Translations under genes and position numbers: made by a program
Shown here: one piece after another, positions 46,483 to 57,933 of the stretch
How the letters are laid out: every line of letters begins with the position of its first letter
How positions within the stretch are numbered: position 1 is the first letter of the stretch
The notes under the pieces: model-generated
Seen by the model: the letters and a program-made list of their open reading frames with translations, nothing else
Database searches by the model: none
Told to the model about the DNA's origin: nothing
From: Phyllostachys edulis
Lineage: Eukaryota > Streptophyta > Magnoliopsida > Poales > Poaceae
Length of the DNA: 64,000 nt
Assembly: GCA_036346405.1 (NCBI GenBank)
Contig: CM070551.1
Location: forward strand, 56,686,488-56,750,487
Reading direction: 5' to 3'

Positions 46483-47040
46483 TATTTAAATTTAAAACAA
46501 TAGAAGTAAATATCCTTATTCAGCATTCCAATTTTATAAGATCGATGCTTACATCCACAATCTATTCATGGGTTAATAGCTATGGTGAGATTAATTAACT
46601 CAGGACAAAATAACAATCTTGTGTGTTTAATTTGGCTCACCATTGTCTTGGGCACAAATTGGTCAGAAATAACACCGTATCGGTCTTGTGTTTTCTTCAT
46701 ATTAGAAATATTTTTGCTCATCATGTGATCTGAGAAAAAATTTGGTCACAAATTTGTAATAATAAATAAAAAGGGTATTAATTTCAGAATGTTATAATTT
46801 TAAAAATAAAAATTAGGAATTTTTACTTAACTTCATAATCCATTTGGACTCATTCTTTGGAAAAACTTGTTATAGATAAAAAAATATAGGCGGACCCTAG
46901 TTGTACTTGAGCTCTTGTTTTATTTTAAAAATAATTGTGATTTTCCTATATTGAAAATTGTATAATTAGGATTATTTTATTTCAATCTATTATAATTCCA
47001 AAAATACAAAATTAGGTAATTGATTTTTAACTCTATGTGT

Positions 47041-47126
47041 ACTCCTTGTGAAATAAAATAACTAACCATATTTAAAATAGTATACTCCTTGTGAAATAAA
47101 ATAACTAACCATATTTAAAATAGTAT
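47041..47126. repeat. 43-bp tandem duplication
   Basis: Two identical copies of a unit starting ACTCCTTGTGAAATAAAAT and ending AAAATAGTAT. Confidence 0.9.
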
Positions 47127-47901
47127 ACTTGAACTCTCTTCAGTCGTTTAAAATCTAATTGATCTGGTCCCATTGGATTAACGGCTTGTCTGTTTGTTGT
47201 TTTTCTTCGATTAACGTAGGTATTTCCTCGGAGCTCGTAATTAGTATAAGTATAGATACTTTTACTAATATTATTTTACATGCTCTTCTGAAAATCTATT
47301 CATTTGCTTTATGATATATTTAATCAATACTTTCGTACGGTAGCAACAACTCTCCTTTCAAGTGAGCTAGAAGCGTATATCAGAGCAGGTTGACATGCTA
47401 CAAAGTAACCAGGCTAGTTTATTTTCCCTCTTTTTCTTGCTTTTTCCATGACACCATTTTTTTTTGTGAAAGGCCCACAATTTTGGCATATGAATTGTTT
47501 TCCTAAATTTTGATTTTGTCTTTTTGAATTTGGTTTTTGTGTTGCTTTTGAAATATATGGATTTTACTCTTATGAAACATAATACCTTGCCTTTTGTGTT
47601 TTTCCATTAGATTGAATGGTTTAAATATCTAACAGGGTCCACATTCATGGCACCATGTTATAGTGAAGTAAGTAACTGCACCACACGAGTGGCCAACAGG
47701 TTTATGCAAAAAAGACAAGTTTTGCGAAAAAGACAAGTTTTCCAAAAACATTTGAAGTGCCCACATGTTAAGACTATTTTGTGGGCGTGTGTATCTAATT
47801 TTTAGTTGCCTCCTATAAATATTCTATCTATAAATGGACTTGCTTTTTTATGCTTACATATATAACTTTAAACTCACAATTTTTTTTCTTCATAAAAACA
47901 G

Positions 47902-48381
47902 GGTACAATCCAATTCAACATAAGACAAATTGCACTCGACGGTGCGGGAAAATCAGTGTTCCATTTCCTTTTGGCATAGAAGAAGGTTGTTTTGCGAGGA
48001 AGGCATTTCAGGTTAACTGTACAAATGCAACATCATCCACCCTGATATTGGATCGCGAACAACAAATAATTCATATAAACGTTAGTGAGGGGCTTATTGA
48101 CATCAAATACACCCCATATTACCAGCATCAACAATTCGGGAAGTCTGTATTTAATGAACCTAATCTCTACATTACTTCTGGAGGGTCGGTCTTTGTGCAA
48201 GTGCAATGGACTGTTGCCAATCTAAACTGTCAGGAGGCACAACAAAATAGATCTGGATATGCATGTGTAAGCACCAATAGCATGTGCTTGGGTGCCAACT
48301 CTACATATGGTCATACTGGTTATCGTTGTAGATGCATGGATGGTTTCCGAGGAAACCCTTATATTCCACTTGGTTGTACAG
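47902..48381 (+). CDS. WAK exon 2: second GUB_WAK plus EGF-like module
   Basis: Open throughout its 480 bp in the phase required by exon 1. It starts GYNPIQ, then CTRRCGKISVPFPFGIEEGC (the classic galacturonan-binding GUB_WAK opening), FQVNC, an NVSEG segment, VQVQWTVANLNCQEAQQ, the NRSGYACVSTNSMC signature and an EGF-like ending GYRCRCMDGFRGNPYIPLGC. Cysteine spacing is intact. The donor is G|GTACTC at 48382. In grass WAKs this module is extracellular and would follow the first module at a plasma-membrane receptor. Nothing inside this exon looks damaged, unlike exon 1. Confidence 0.8.
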
Positions 48382-48384
48382 GTA

Positions 48385-51300
48385 CTCTCTCCCTCTCTCT
48401 CCGCGCTAGCATATTACTAAACTTAATTCCTGAAAGAAAGGGGGAGCTCCGGCCGTGTACACATCGCCCCAAAAACGTCGTACGTGCGATCTCGCTCGTG
48501 GCCGATCCGGCCCGCCCGATCCGCGCCTGGGTGCGAGATGAGCGAGCTCCTGCGCTTGCTGCGAAGTGAACCGGGACACGTTTCTCTCTCGTGAAGCTGC
48601 TAGCTGCGTCCCGTTCCCCTTTCTTCTCGCGTCTCCTATCTCGCTCTTGCTCCCTACCGCCTCCTCTCCCCTCCGTCTCCCTCCTGCGCCGCCCTTTCCT
48701 CCGTCTCCCTCCTGCGCTGCGCTTCTCTACCAGCGCCGCCAGATCTCGCTGTCGCTCCCTGCCGCCTCCTCTCCCTCCTGTACCGCCCTTCGTTCCGCTC
48801 CAGCACCGCCGCTCACTTCCTCTTCCTCCCCCGTCCCGCAGCCTGGCCCTCCCTCTTCCTCTCCTGCTCCGTCCCGCGTGCCGCCGCTCCTCCCCTAGCT
48901 GCTTCTAACGCCGCCACCTCCCACTCCCTCCACCTCCTTCCTGGCCGCTGCACATCCCTCCTTTCCTCTCTATTCCTCTCCCCCCTTGCGTCGTCCCCTT
49001 CCTCCCCCGTTGCCCCCTCGACCTCCCTCCGTCTCCCTCTTCCTCTCCCGCTCTGTCCCGTCCCACGCCGCAGCGCCGCCTCCTGGCCCTCCCTCTTCCT
49101 CTCCCGCTCCGTCCCACGTGCCGCCGCTCCTCTCCTAGCTGCTTCCACCGCCGCCGCCTCCCACTCCCTCCAGTTCCTTCCCGGCCGCTGCAGATCCCTC
49201 CTTCCCTCTCTGTTCCTCTCTCCCCTTACGCCGTCCCCTTCCTCCCACGTTGCCCCCTCGACCTCCCTCCATCTTCCTCTTCCCTCTTCCTTTTTACGTT
49301 CGCCTCCCGTCCCTACCTCCACTGCTAGACCTGCCTCCAGCGCCGCACGGCCGCGTCTCTCGATCTGGCTCTCCTTCCCCTCCTTCTCCCTTCTTCGCCT
49401 ATGTTTTTCTTGACAATTTTAGCGTTGTTGCTAACTAATAGTCCGATTGTTCTTGCGGATCAGATTGTTTTCAAAGCATTGGTTATGTGGGCTGAAGTGA
49501 AATGGTCGTAGTAACTTGCCACTTCGTTCAATTTAGAATTAATAGTAAGTCTCTTCTTTACCATTAATATCTTAATTTAGATATTCCATGACATTTTTTA
49601 GTGTTCCTTTTCCGGGCCAATTTCATACCAGCTATGGAGCCTATAAAATTTTGGGAGTTTATGACATTAATTCTAGAAGGTCTTGCAGTGTAGAGTTGCA
49701 AATGGACACTGAAAATGTTCCAATAATTATTTGTTGCAGGGAGAGCAACTGAAGCGACAAACTTCTGAAAAAAACTACTAATGATCAGTTACTTCCTTCT
49801 GCAGCATTTGATAGGTACCTCTGCTGTAATTTAGTTTAGTGATGCTCCTCTTGTGCTTTATGACAAAATTGATATTTATCTTGTGGGTGTAGGTCAACCA
49901 ATGGGTTATGGAACTAGGAACAACAAAAAAAATACCGAAATGCATCGAACCAGTGTTACTGAGGTGTTCCCCGTTAAAAAGTCTACAAACCTTGAAAAGG
50001 AAAATTGTAAGGTTAGACATTTGAAACATCAATCGTTACTCATGTGATGTACTAAATGATGCTCATTGCTTGACAAGTCTTTTAGAGCATCATGTTGGAG
50101 TTTTAATTTTGTTCTAAATATAATATCTTGAAACCAGGATGCTTTGTTGAATAATGAGAATGCTCTTAAACCTACTGATGCTGTAGCAACTTCAAATTTT
50201 GCATCATCTTCACTCCCATGGTAATTATTTGACTAGAGGACTTCAGGTGCATGTTGTTCTGTATCATGTAATTGATGTTCAAGTTCTTATGTGGTTTTGT
50301 TTTATCACAGTTCAGCACTCATGGTGGCTTTGCAAAGTTGAACTCTTCTGTTCCATCACTGACGGAGGCAGCAAAACCAAGTTTTGGGAAAGTTGAGAAA
50401 TCCAGTGAAAATGCTTTGCTAAGTATCTGAGCTTCACATTGGTGATGAGAAGCAGGCTGCAATTTTTCTCACATGATATTTAATTGTACTTTTGTATTGC
50501 ACTATGCATCTATACTGCCTTCTCCATGCTATGCTACCTAGAATAGTCCTCTGATACATAATACATTCCATGGGTACTATTTAGAATAATCCCTTAGTAT
50601 TGCTGTTGTTTGGAATTCAAATTAACATCCATATGCCATAGTGTTGTCTCAGAAGTGCATCATCCGTATGGTATTTCATTTTTTACAATGCTATATTATA
50701 TTTCCTTCTAGGCCATGCAACATTAGTAGGTTAAAAATGCTTGGTATGCCAAACAAAAAAAAAAGATGTGCACCAGAAACTTTCTTATTAGGTAAACATA
50801 TTTAGTACCTAGATTTGAAGTTAGCAAAATATACATGGTCACAACAATTAAACTACATACTTATAGTGCAAATGTTGATTCATTAGCCTAATAATTGAAG
50901 TGTAGTCAACTCTTTGTAAACTGTACGCAAGTGGGCTTCACACTGTCAGTGATTCAATGATGATGTTTTTTAATGTGTTTATCAATTGGTTAGTGATTTA
51001 TGATTTCTATTAAATAACATTTTTCATTGGTTTGTGGTACATAATTTCTATTATTAAACACCGTTTATCATTGCCAATGTCCAAGCCAAACTAACCATAA
51101 ATTTTTCTTTGTGATCTTCAAATTAGCTACTACTCTATCGGTATCCTAATTTCTATTATTATGACTTATGATGTAGACTTTGTCAAATTTATACAAATTC
51201 CTTTGTGCTCAGCAATTTGCGTCGTGGCAGATTAAGATGAGGAATGGTTCAACAGACTGGTGATGGGGTGTAGTTATAAATATGGTCAAGAAACCTCTAG

Positions 51301-53145
51301 CATCCAGTACTCCCCCTCCTTAGGTTTCAATTAGTAACCTTCACACCTCTATATTGCTCCATGTATTATGCTCTGAATTTTTTTTCTTACCCTACTTCTT
51401 TTACATTGCTTTATATAGTAAATCCATCTATGCAGTCTCCTTAGTCACATAAGAATACTTACAGCAATTACAAAATTGATCATTGCATTACCGCATTCTT
51501 TCCTTTCTATTCATTAAATATTAATTGTTCATTTCTATAGGATCTGTGCATAGTACCATCAAACGTGTTATCCTACCTCTATGACACATATGTATATGTA
51601 TTGTCAATAGATACGGTTATTTTTAAAATATTAAAAAAGGATACAATAGCTACTGTAAACTACCCTTTTTTTAAGCTATTAATTTACCTGTTTATTGTTG
51701 TATTTCCTACAGCTACAAAACTCTTGCTCATAGAACACATAGCAACAATAACCGATTGAGACTTTAGGCTTTTTGCTTACACTATCTTTTTCACATCAGT
51801 ACAGACATACCGTATGTATAGACGTTGATTTACAAATCTAAAAAATTCCTTAATCCATTGCTATAGACTCTTATGAATGTTAATAGTCTATATACAGATT
51901 ACAGTAACATGGATGTACCTAGTGCAGAAATTTACTAATTTGTTAATGTGAGACTGTAGTTAGTAACGTCTAGCATGCTTTTTTAATTACTAATAGAAGT
52001 TACTCAATCCCAAGCAATAGTTGAACTGACCTATAGTTTTTAAATTCCTTTTTGTTTATAAGCAGTATGTATAATCTAAAATAAGTTTGTTAATATCAGT
52101 TTACTTTTCATGTTGCCGCACAAAATAATGCATTATCAGCCAACAATCTATTTCTTAAGGTTATATACTCCCTATCTCAGCCATATTAGCCTTTTCAAAA
52201 AACGTCTATGCTAGGAATATGTCCCACTCAAATTATTTTTTCCAGTTTTTTTTTTTAAAAATCAATTGAATACTGCCTACCACCTATAATAAACCAGTTC
52301 CATTTATAAATCCAGATTTAACAATCTTTTAGGTATCTGTGGATAGAAGCCTATTATATCTGATAAGCCTCAAAAAGTATTAGAAGATCAATAGTAGTAT
52401 CCATTTGCTTTTTTATATCGCTCTTATCCAATCCCAGCAATTGCCAAAGGTCTGTACAATCTCAGCTCTCTATTAGAGGTACATTTTTTAGTTCATTATT
52501 GCTAAAATCTCTCTCATTTCTCTATTACAGGTACATTAGAGGCAGATGAGTGTGCATGACCAAGAATGAAAATTACTCAACTTTTAAAGATCTAGGGCAT
52601 AGAGGTGAATGATCCCTGCTATTTCATATGACCATAACCAGAACAAAACTTATGTGACTTATTGTTTGTATGCAAACGAATTTGTAAAAGAGAACAAGCA
52701 ATTTAATGTTGTAATTTCTCTTGAGGTATGCACATATGCTTACTGTCATTGTTTACTTAGCGTTAGCTTTTCTTGAAACTGGCTATATGTGACTGACAAA
52801 TACCTGATCATTTCTTATTTCGAAACATAAGCAAAATAGGTTCATATAAAAAGCAACACTGATGTTTTCCTAATTCCCTTTCGCTTACTCATGCAGTTCT
52901 TTCCATACAGATTCTTTTTTTTTTATGATGATGATTCCAACTTATGTAAAGTGCAGACACAACGAGAGAGAAAAATGACTCGAATGTGTACATTTGCTTA
53001 CTATCAGTGTTTAGTTAGCGTTATTTTTTCTTAAAACTCGCTATATATGATTGACAAATACCTGCTCTTCTATCTAATATAACTCAATTTCCACTCACTA
53101 ACAGACCATTACCGCCCGTGCCATATGGAACGGGTGATCTTCTAG
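48385..53145 (+). mobile_element. Helitron-like insertion in WAK intron 2 with captured gene pieces
   Basis: The 3' end is convincing: CCCGT-GCCATATGGA-ACGGG forms a hairpin at 53115-53134, followed by seven bases and CTAGT (CTAG 53142-53145, then T). The 5' end is placed at the TC of TCTCCCTCTCTCTCCGCG just after the exon 2 donor; the preceding base is C and not the usual A, so it is uncertain. The left part (48560-49400) is C/T-rich and GC-rich; the middle (49730-50400) holds exon-like segments. The rest (50420-53100) is AT-rich and featureless. No Rep/helicase is seen, so it would be non-autonomous. Confidence 0.5.
49740..50430 (+). pseudogene. Captured exon-like fragments, unidentified gene
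   Basis: Three or four short open segments with ordinary plant protein composition are separated by sequences with AG|GT-like borders: DKLLKKTTNDQLLPSAAFD (to about 49815), QPMGYGTRNNKKNTEMHRT and VTEVFPVKKSTNLEKEN (49893-50009), NNENALKPTDAVATSNFASS (about 50148-50219), and FAKLNSSVPSLTEAAKPSF (about 50316-50400). Frames do not all join cleanly. I do not recognise the parent gene. Helitrons often capture such fragments. Confidence 0.4.
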
Positions 53146-54710
53146 TAGACATGAATTTAACTAATACTAGATTATCGCCTGCAAGCTTTGCGAAATAAGA
53201 TGCAAATTGATTTTGGTTATATATCGTATAGAAATAGAGCAATATACATACTGATAAATCTGAGCATTATATTGATACACATTTTTATTGAAATGTTGTA
53301 TGTGCATCAGGTACCATAAGATTAATGTTTTTTTTTTCCCAAGAACACTACATTAAGATAAGTTAATTTGTCAGCACTACCAGAGGTAGGCTTCATGCAG
53401 CCAACATGCAGCCATTGTCTTCACCATGAAATTTTATCAAACGTTCCAAAAAAAAAACATTCCAAGCGTTATCCGAAGCAAAGGTCAGATTTTATTAAGG
53501 GGTGTGTTATGGAACAAGGCGCGAGACACTATAATAGGAGCGTGGACAGTACCGAGTACTGTAGTAACACGCGAGTGGTGCCCGTTGGTACTGTAGCACC
53601 ATTATTTTTCATACATGGTTGATGAGTTTCTTAGGATAAAGAATATTTGGTTAGGTACACTATTTTATAATTTTTTATCTATCAAGTTATTGTTAGGATA
53701 TGATCTTATCTATTAGGAAGATTATTTTTAATGGTAGGAAAGATTAGATTGGATTGATAGGTTTCCTTATAGATTATATCTTAGGCATCAAATCGGGTTG
53801 TTCCCATAAAAGAGATAACATGTATCTATTATCAAGCGAGTAATAAATAAACAAAGTTTTTAGTCCCTCCTCTTTCTCTTCAACAAAGCCTCAGAGTCTT
53901 AGCGGTGGCATGACCAACCATTTAAGGGCGAGTGCCCTATCCTCAGTCTTCGGACTTGTACCCAACGAATCCACCGCATAATGTGCTACAATATCAATAG
54001 GTACTGTTCACACACCACTATAGCACTAGGTACTACGTGTCTGTTAGAGTGCCTCGCGTTCTGCTGCGTAATAGGGTGGAAGTAAAAGAAAAAGAAGAGC
54101 AAAAATCATAGGAGTGTAGCTGCAGCCGCAGCCGCAGCCGCAGCCGCAGTCACCTAATGTAGCTATACAGATTGCAGAGCAGCCACTACCGCCTCGCCTC
54201 CATAGTCCACCCTCACTAGCCCGAGCTGCGCCGTGGCTACACATCAGTCAACACCTGCATTCATTATAATTATTTTACTGAAGAATGGTGTAAAACAGAA
54301 AAACCATACCGTTCTTAGTTATAGGAAGAAATCTTGAAACATCAGGTAAATGTTCCGCTTAGCTAATTGTTGGGAACTTGTAGATGGACTTGAGTAGAAG
54401 TAACTGCACCGACTAGTTGCCCTGAAAGCCCCATATAAGCATATGTACAAGTGTGACATTCTTCTAGTTGTAATCTGAAATATACACATCTACAAGCATG
54501 TATCTACTACATTATCCTTCATGGTAGCTTGTGAAATTGTCTATGCAAATACTACTGCTTAAGTTCAGCTTACAATGTCCAATAGAAGCTGAAAAATAAC
54601 AAATTCTAGTATCAGTTGAAAGCTTTGCACAAAAAACTTAACTACAAATGATATGGCATAACAATATTTTCCCTTGTAAACTTCCCTCTCACTTTAGCCA
54701 TGTGCTGCAG
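53146..54710 (+). other. Rest of WAK intron 2; no gene seen
   Basis: Mostly AT-rich sequence. An 84-codon plus ORF (53368-53622) has no family motif. A (CAGCCG)n microsatellite is at about 54119-54152. The acceptor TGCTGCAG precedes exon 3. Confidence 0.4.
54119..54152. repeat. (GCAGCC)n microsatellite
   Basis: Five to six tandem copies of the six-base unit GCAGCC. Confidence 0.85.
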
Positions 54711-54812
54711 ATATTGATGAGTGCCTGATACCAGGCATTTGTGAAGGAATTTGCCATAACATTATAGGAAGCCACTATTGCACGTCAACAAAAAAGCAAA
54801 ATCTTCTACTAG
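54711..54812 (+). CDS. WAK exon 3: EGF-Ca module
   Basis: 102 bp between AG (54709-54710) and G|GTGATT (54813). In phase with exon 2 it reads DIDECLIPGICEGICHNIIG then SHYC and TSTKKQNLLLG. The DIDEC start is the calcium-binding EGF consensus. The exon is shorter than the parental form: the pseudogene copies show an extra segment ending DTTTMRC before RSLLLG, so an internal loss of the last cysteine loop is inferred. Confidence 0.72.
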
Positions 54813-54887
54813 GTGATTTCTATGCTACAATTCCATAATGAACTAGATATAAAAATAACACGTGGCTTTTTTAGAGGAAAGTAATAC

Positions 54888-56165
54888 ATGGTCGATCAAA
54901 TGAATCGTTGGTGTATTGCCATCGGGCTTAGTGTTGGCTTGATCATTCTACTTCTCATCTTGAGTACAATATTTCTTCTGCGTAGAAGGAAAAAAGACAT
55001 CCAAATGCAACTACGAAGAGAGTATTTCAGAAAGAACCAAGGCCTTCTCCTAGAACAACTAATATTATCGGATGAAAATGCAAATGAAAAGACCAAGATT
55101 TTCTCCTTGGTAGAGCTTGAAAAGGCAACAAATAACTTTGATCCTACACGTATACTTGGTCGTGGAGGGCATGGAATGGTGTACAAAGGCATCTTATCTG
55201 ACCAACGTGTAGTGGCCATAAAAATGTCTATAGTCATTGAGCAAGGTGAGATCAGTCAGTTCATCAATGAGGTCACTATCCTCTCACAGATAAACCACCA
55301 AAATATTGTAAAGCTCTTCAGATGTTGCCTTGAGACTAAGGTCCCACTACTAGCATACAAGTTTATCCCTAATGGTTCGTTATTTGAAATTCTTAAGGCT
55401 AATCACAGTAGCAACTCTTCTTTGTCCTGGGATGATTGTTTGAGAATTTCTGCAGAAACAGCTGGAGCACTTTATTACCTCCACTCAGCAGCTTCAGTAT
55501 CAATCTTTCATCGTGATGTGAAGTCCTCTAACATACTCTTGGATGGGAATTATAGAACAAAAGTATTAGATTTTGGTGCATCAAGGTTGCTTCCTGTTGA
55601 TGAAACCCATGTTGTTACAAATGTACAAGGCACATTTGGATACTTAGATCCAGAATATTATCACACTGGAAAGTTAGATGAGAAGAGTGATGTTTATAGT
55701 TTTGGAGTAGTACTTGTAGAGTTGCTACTTAGAAGGGAGCCTATTTTTACAAGTGAATCAGGGTTAAAGCAAAACTTATCCAACTACTTCCTTTGGGAGG
55801 TGAAGAAGAAACCGCTTGCTGAATTAGTAGCTGCTCAAGTTCTCGAGGAAGCAACGGGTGAAGAGATTAATGATGTCGCCAGTATTGTAGAGATTTGTTT
55901 GAGACTTCAAGGCGAAGAGAGGCCTACTATGAAACAAGTGGAGATGACATTACAATATGTGCGATCTAAAAGGTTGAAATCTTGTCAAGTTGCTCTAAGA
56001 AATGAAGACATGCAATCTTTGCTAATTGGACAAAGCCAAGCCACCCGTCAGTCATTGACTGCTGGAATTGATATGGTAGACATAGCTAATGTAGCTTCTA
56101 AAAGAGTCCAAAACTGCTACAGCTTGGAGCAAGAGTTTATGTCATCAGCGACTCTACCACGCTAG
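54888..56165 (+). CDS. WAK transmembrane and kinase exon, intact 425-codon frame
   Basis: ORF from ATG 54888 to TAG 56163-56165. Residues about 9-31 are one transmembrane helix followed by RRRKK. The juxtamembrane part has LRREYFRKNQGLLLEQL and FSLVELEKATNNFDP. The kinase carries GRGGHG (91-96), VAIK with Lys112, an alpha-C Glu in FINEV (128), FHRDVKSSN with Asp210, LDFGASR with Asp228, GTFGYLDPEY (248-257) and DVYSFGVVL. All catalytic residues are present; the HRD arginine marks an RD kinase. Unusual residues are KLFRCC for the common KLFGCC, LAYKF for LVYEF and VLDFG for VSDFG. The sequence before GLSVG is unlike other WAKs and no acceptor gives an open in-phase join to exon 3. It may be a relic, or a short TM-kinase if transcribed from within the intron. 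Confidence 0.82.
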   Translation: MVDQMNRWCIAIGLSVGLIILLLILSTIFLLRRRKKDIQMQLRREYFRKNQGLLLEQLILSDENANEKTKIFSLVELEKATNNFDPTRILGRGGHGMVYKGILSDQRVVAIKMSIVIEQGEISQFINEVTILSQINHQNIVKLFRCCLETKVPLLAYKFIPNGSLFEILKANHSSNSSLSWDDCLRISAETAGALYYLHSAASVSIFHRDVKSSNILLDGNYRTKVLDFGASRLLPVDETHVVTNVQGTFGYLDPEYYHTGKLDEKSDVYSFGVVLVELLLRREPIFTSESGLKQNLSNYFLWEVKKKPLAELVAAQVLEEATGEEINDVASIVEICLRLQGEERPTMKQVEMTLQYVRSKRLKSCQVALRNEDMQSLLIGQSQATRQSLTAGIDMVDIANVASKRVQNCYSLEQEFMSSATLPR

Positions 56166-56504
56166 ATCGTCATGTTTGCAGTATTATGTTTGGCTGTCCC
56201 ATTTTCCCCCTTCTTAACTGACATGCAATTCTTCTCCTTCAATGAAAAGTAATATATACTCTGTAGTGCACTTATTTCAATAATGGGTGTTTTCAATATT
56301 CTTTACATATTAATAAAATCTGAACACACTATCAATCTACCATACCATCGTGTTGTTTTATTTTTTAACGCATGATTGGGCACAATGGCTTCAGTTGGTC
56401 TGGGAGCAAGAGAGGCAGAAAACACCAGTCTACTATGTGCACAACATGTCAGATTATTATTATCTTAGCCACGCATATCAATTCCCCTCTCTTCGTGGTT
56501 AGGA
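56166..56504 (+). other. WAK 3' flank
   Basis: AT-rich 3' region with possible polyadenylation signals (ATTAATAAAATC near 56308). No gene. Ends where homology with the PMD element begins. Confidence 0.4.
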
Positions 56505-57179
56505 TAAACATATGATCCTCATGTCTGGTTGTTTATTTCATACTCCACTAGTCACTAATGACAATTTTCTATGGCAAGTCCTGAGTACCACCCGTACATA
56601 TGGCACAAGTACACAGAGTCATCCGCTAGCTTCGTGCACCGAGGTATGTCTGTCTTGTTTACACGCATGCACAATGTATTATCTCGGTATGTCCGCCATG
56701 TTTACATGCATAACTTACCGCTTCATAGCTCATGCTCCCCTTTGGGAGGAGGAGCTGGTGTCGCACGAGGAGTCACACTCCGTGGACTACGAGTTCGACC
56801 TAGGTGGCGGTGGGCCTTCGCGCGACGAGAGTAGCCAGGTCTCTATGAGGACTTCATAGTTGCACGGTGCGCCCGGAGCGACCCAGCCGACGCAGGATCC
56901 TCTCACGACACCCCTAGGCTACTCACGCCAGTAGGGTGCCTCAGCCGTCTGAGCCTTTGATCTACTTGTACCAGCACTCGCAGCTACCTCAGACAAGGCC
57001 AGGAGCCACATGTGGGGTACGCTTCGAGAGGGCCCGCGAGTAGATACTTGTTGTTGTAAATATCAATCATGCCATGTAAATATAAATTTTTGTACAACTT
57101 ACATTATGGTACTGTCATGTTTTGATACTATTTGTTGTTGTGTGCACGGGTAACCACGTGAGGGAGTCTGCATCACGAC

Positions 57180-57920
57180 ACCCCTCCGTTTCGGACCTTA
57201 AGGACCGCACCGGGTCACACCACACGCTACCACTTTTGTAGACCGAGATGACAACACACTTCGATGCTACTTTTTCGCATCGAAAAGACCACACTCCGCC
57301 ACACACCCTTATCAGACCAAAAAGACAGCACCCGGTCACACCACACACTGTTACTTGTGCAGATCGAGATGACAACACACTTCGTTGCTACCTTATCACA
57401 CCGAAAAGACTACACTCCGTCATACCACCTTTTCAGGCCAAAAAGACCGTACCCTGTCACGCCATACACTGCAACTTTTGCAGACCGAGTGTCAACACAT
57501 TACGATGCTACCTTATCAGACTGATAATACCATACTATGCCAAACCTCCTTTTCAGACCGAAATGACCACAGTCCGCCATGCCCCCTTTTCAGGCCGAAA
57601 AGACCGCACCCTTTCACGTCACATGCTGCAACTTTTGTAGACCGAGTTGAGAACACACTACGACTTTACCTTATCAGACCGACAAGACACACTATGCCAA
57701 ACCACCTTTTCATACCAAAATGACCACACTTCGTCACGCCACCCTTTTTAGGCCGAAAAGACCGCACCCAGACACAACACATGCTACCACTTTTGCAGAC
57801 CGAGTTGACAACACAATGCGATGCTACCTTGTTAGACCAATAAGGCCACACTATACCACACCACCTTTTCAGACTGAAAGGACGACACACCGTCACACCC
57901 CCTGTTCAGACCGAAATAGC
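57180..57920 (+). repeat. Uninterrupted ~40-bp tandem array before a TATA box
   Basis: Basic unit of about 40 bp with higher-order periods: the GACCGAG marker occurs at 57241, 57362, 57483, 57640 and 57798, so spacing is 121, 121, 157 and 158 bp (three or four basic units). Typical basic unit: GACCGAAAAGACCACAC then CCGTCA-GCCACCTTTTCA. Confidence 0.88.
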
Positions 57921-57924
57921 CCAT

Positions 57925-57933
57925 TATAAAAGG
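57925..57933 (+). promoter_or_regulatory. TATA box at the end of the array
   Basis: TATAAAAGG; identical position relative to the array as 38020-38028. Confidence 0.6.

Larger units (their letters stand above)
46308..47901 (+). other. WAK intron 1 with repeat insertions
   Basis: GT donor at 46308, AG acceptor at 47900-47901 after a T-rich tract. It contains a near-duplicate of about 70 bp (46330-46385 against 46400-46458), a 43-bp tandem duplication at 47041-47126, and a hairpin/CTAGT Helitron-like terminus at 46450-46482. No coding sequence seen. Confidence 0.65.
45744..56165 (+). pseudogene. Wall-associated receptor kinase locus, four exons, ectodomain damaged
   Basis: The domain order is that of a grass WAK with two extracellular GUB_WAK modules, an EGF-Ca module, a transmembrane helix and a Ser/Thr kinase. 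Exons are about 45744-46307, 47902-48381, 54711-54812 and about 54888-56165. The first three introns follow GT-AG with phase 1, and the exon 1/2 and 2/3 joins read cleanly (DKG|YNP, CTG|DID). WAKs bind pectin or oligogalacturonides at the wall and signal through the kinase. Exon 1 has lost the start of its GUB_WAK module and is out of frame with its signal peptide. The acceptor that would join exon 3 to exon 4 in phase (54876-54877) meets a TAA two codons later. Introns 1 and 2 have Helitron-like and other insertions. A full receptor is unlikely; kinase-only or ectodomain-only products cannot be excluded. Confidence 0.7.

Noticed and set aside
48566..49322. Arg/Gly/Glu-rich and Ser/Pro/Leu-rich ORFs on both strands
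   Set aside because: CT-rich low-complexity sequence in the Helitron-like insertion; both strands open because of composition.
57180..57920. CRISPR-like appearance of regularly spaced repeats
   Set aside because: Eukaryotic plant DNA; units are contiguous and diverged, with no unique spacers and no cas genes.
57115..57929. ORFs up to 130 codons in the tandem array
   Set aside because: They are readings of the 40-bp repeat in several frames, with no conservation between the two array copies.
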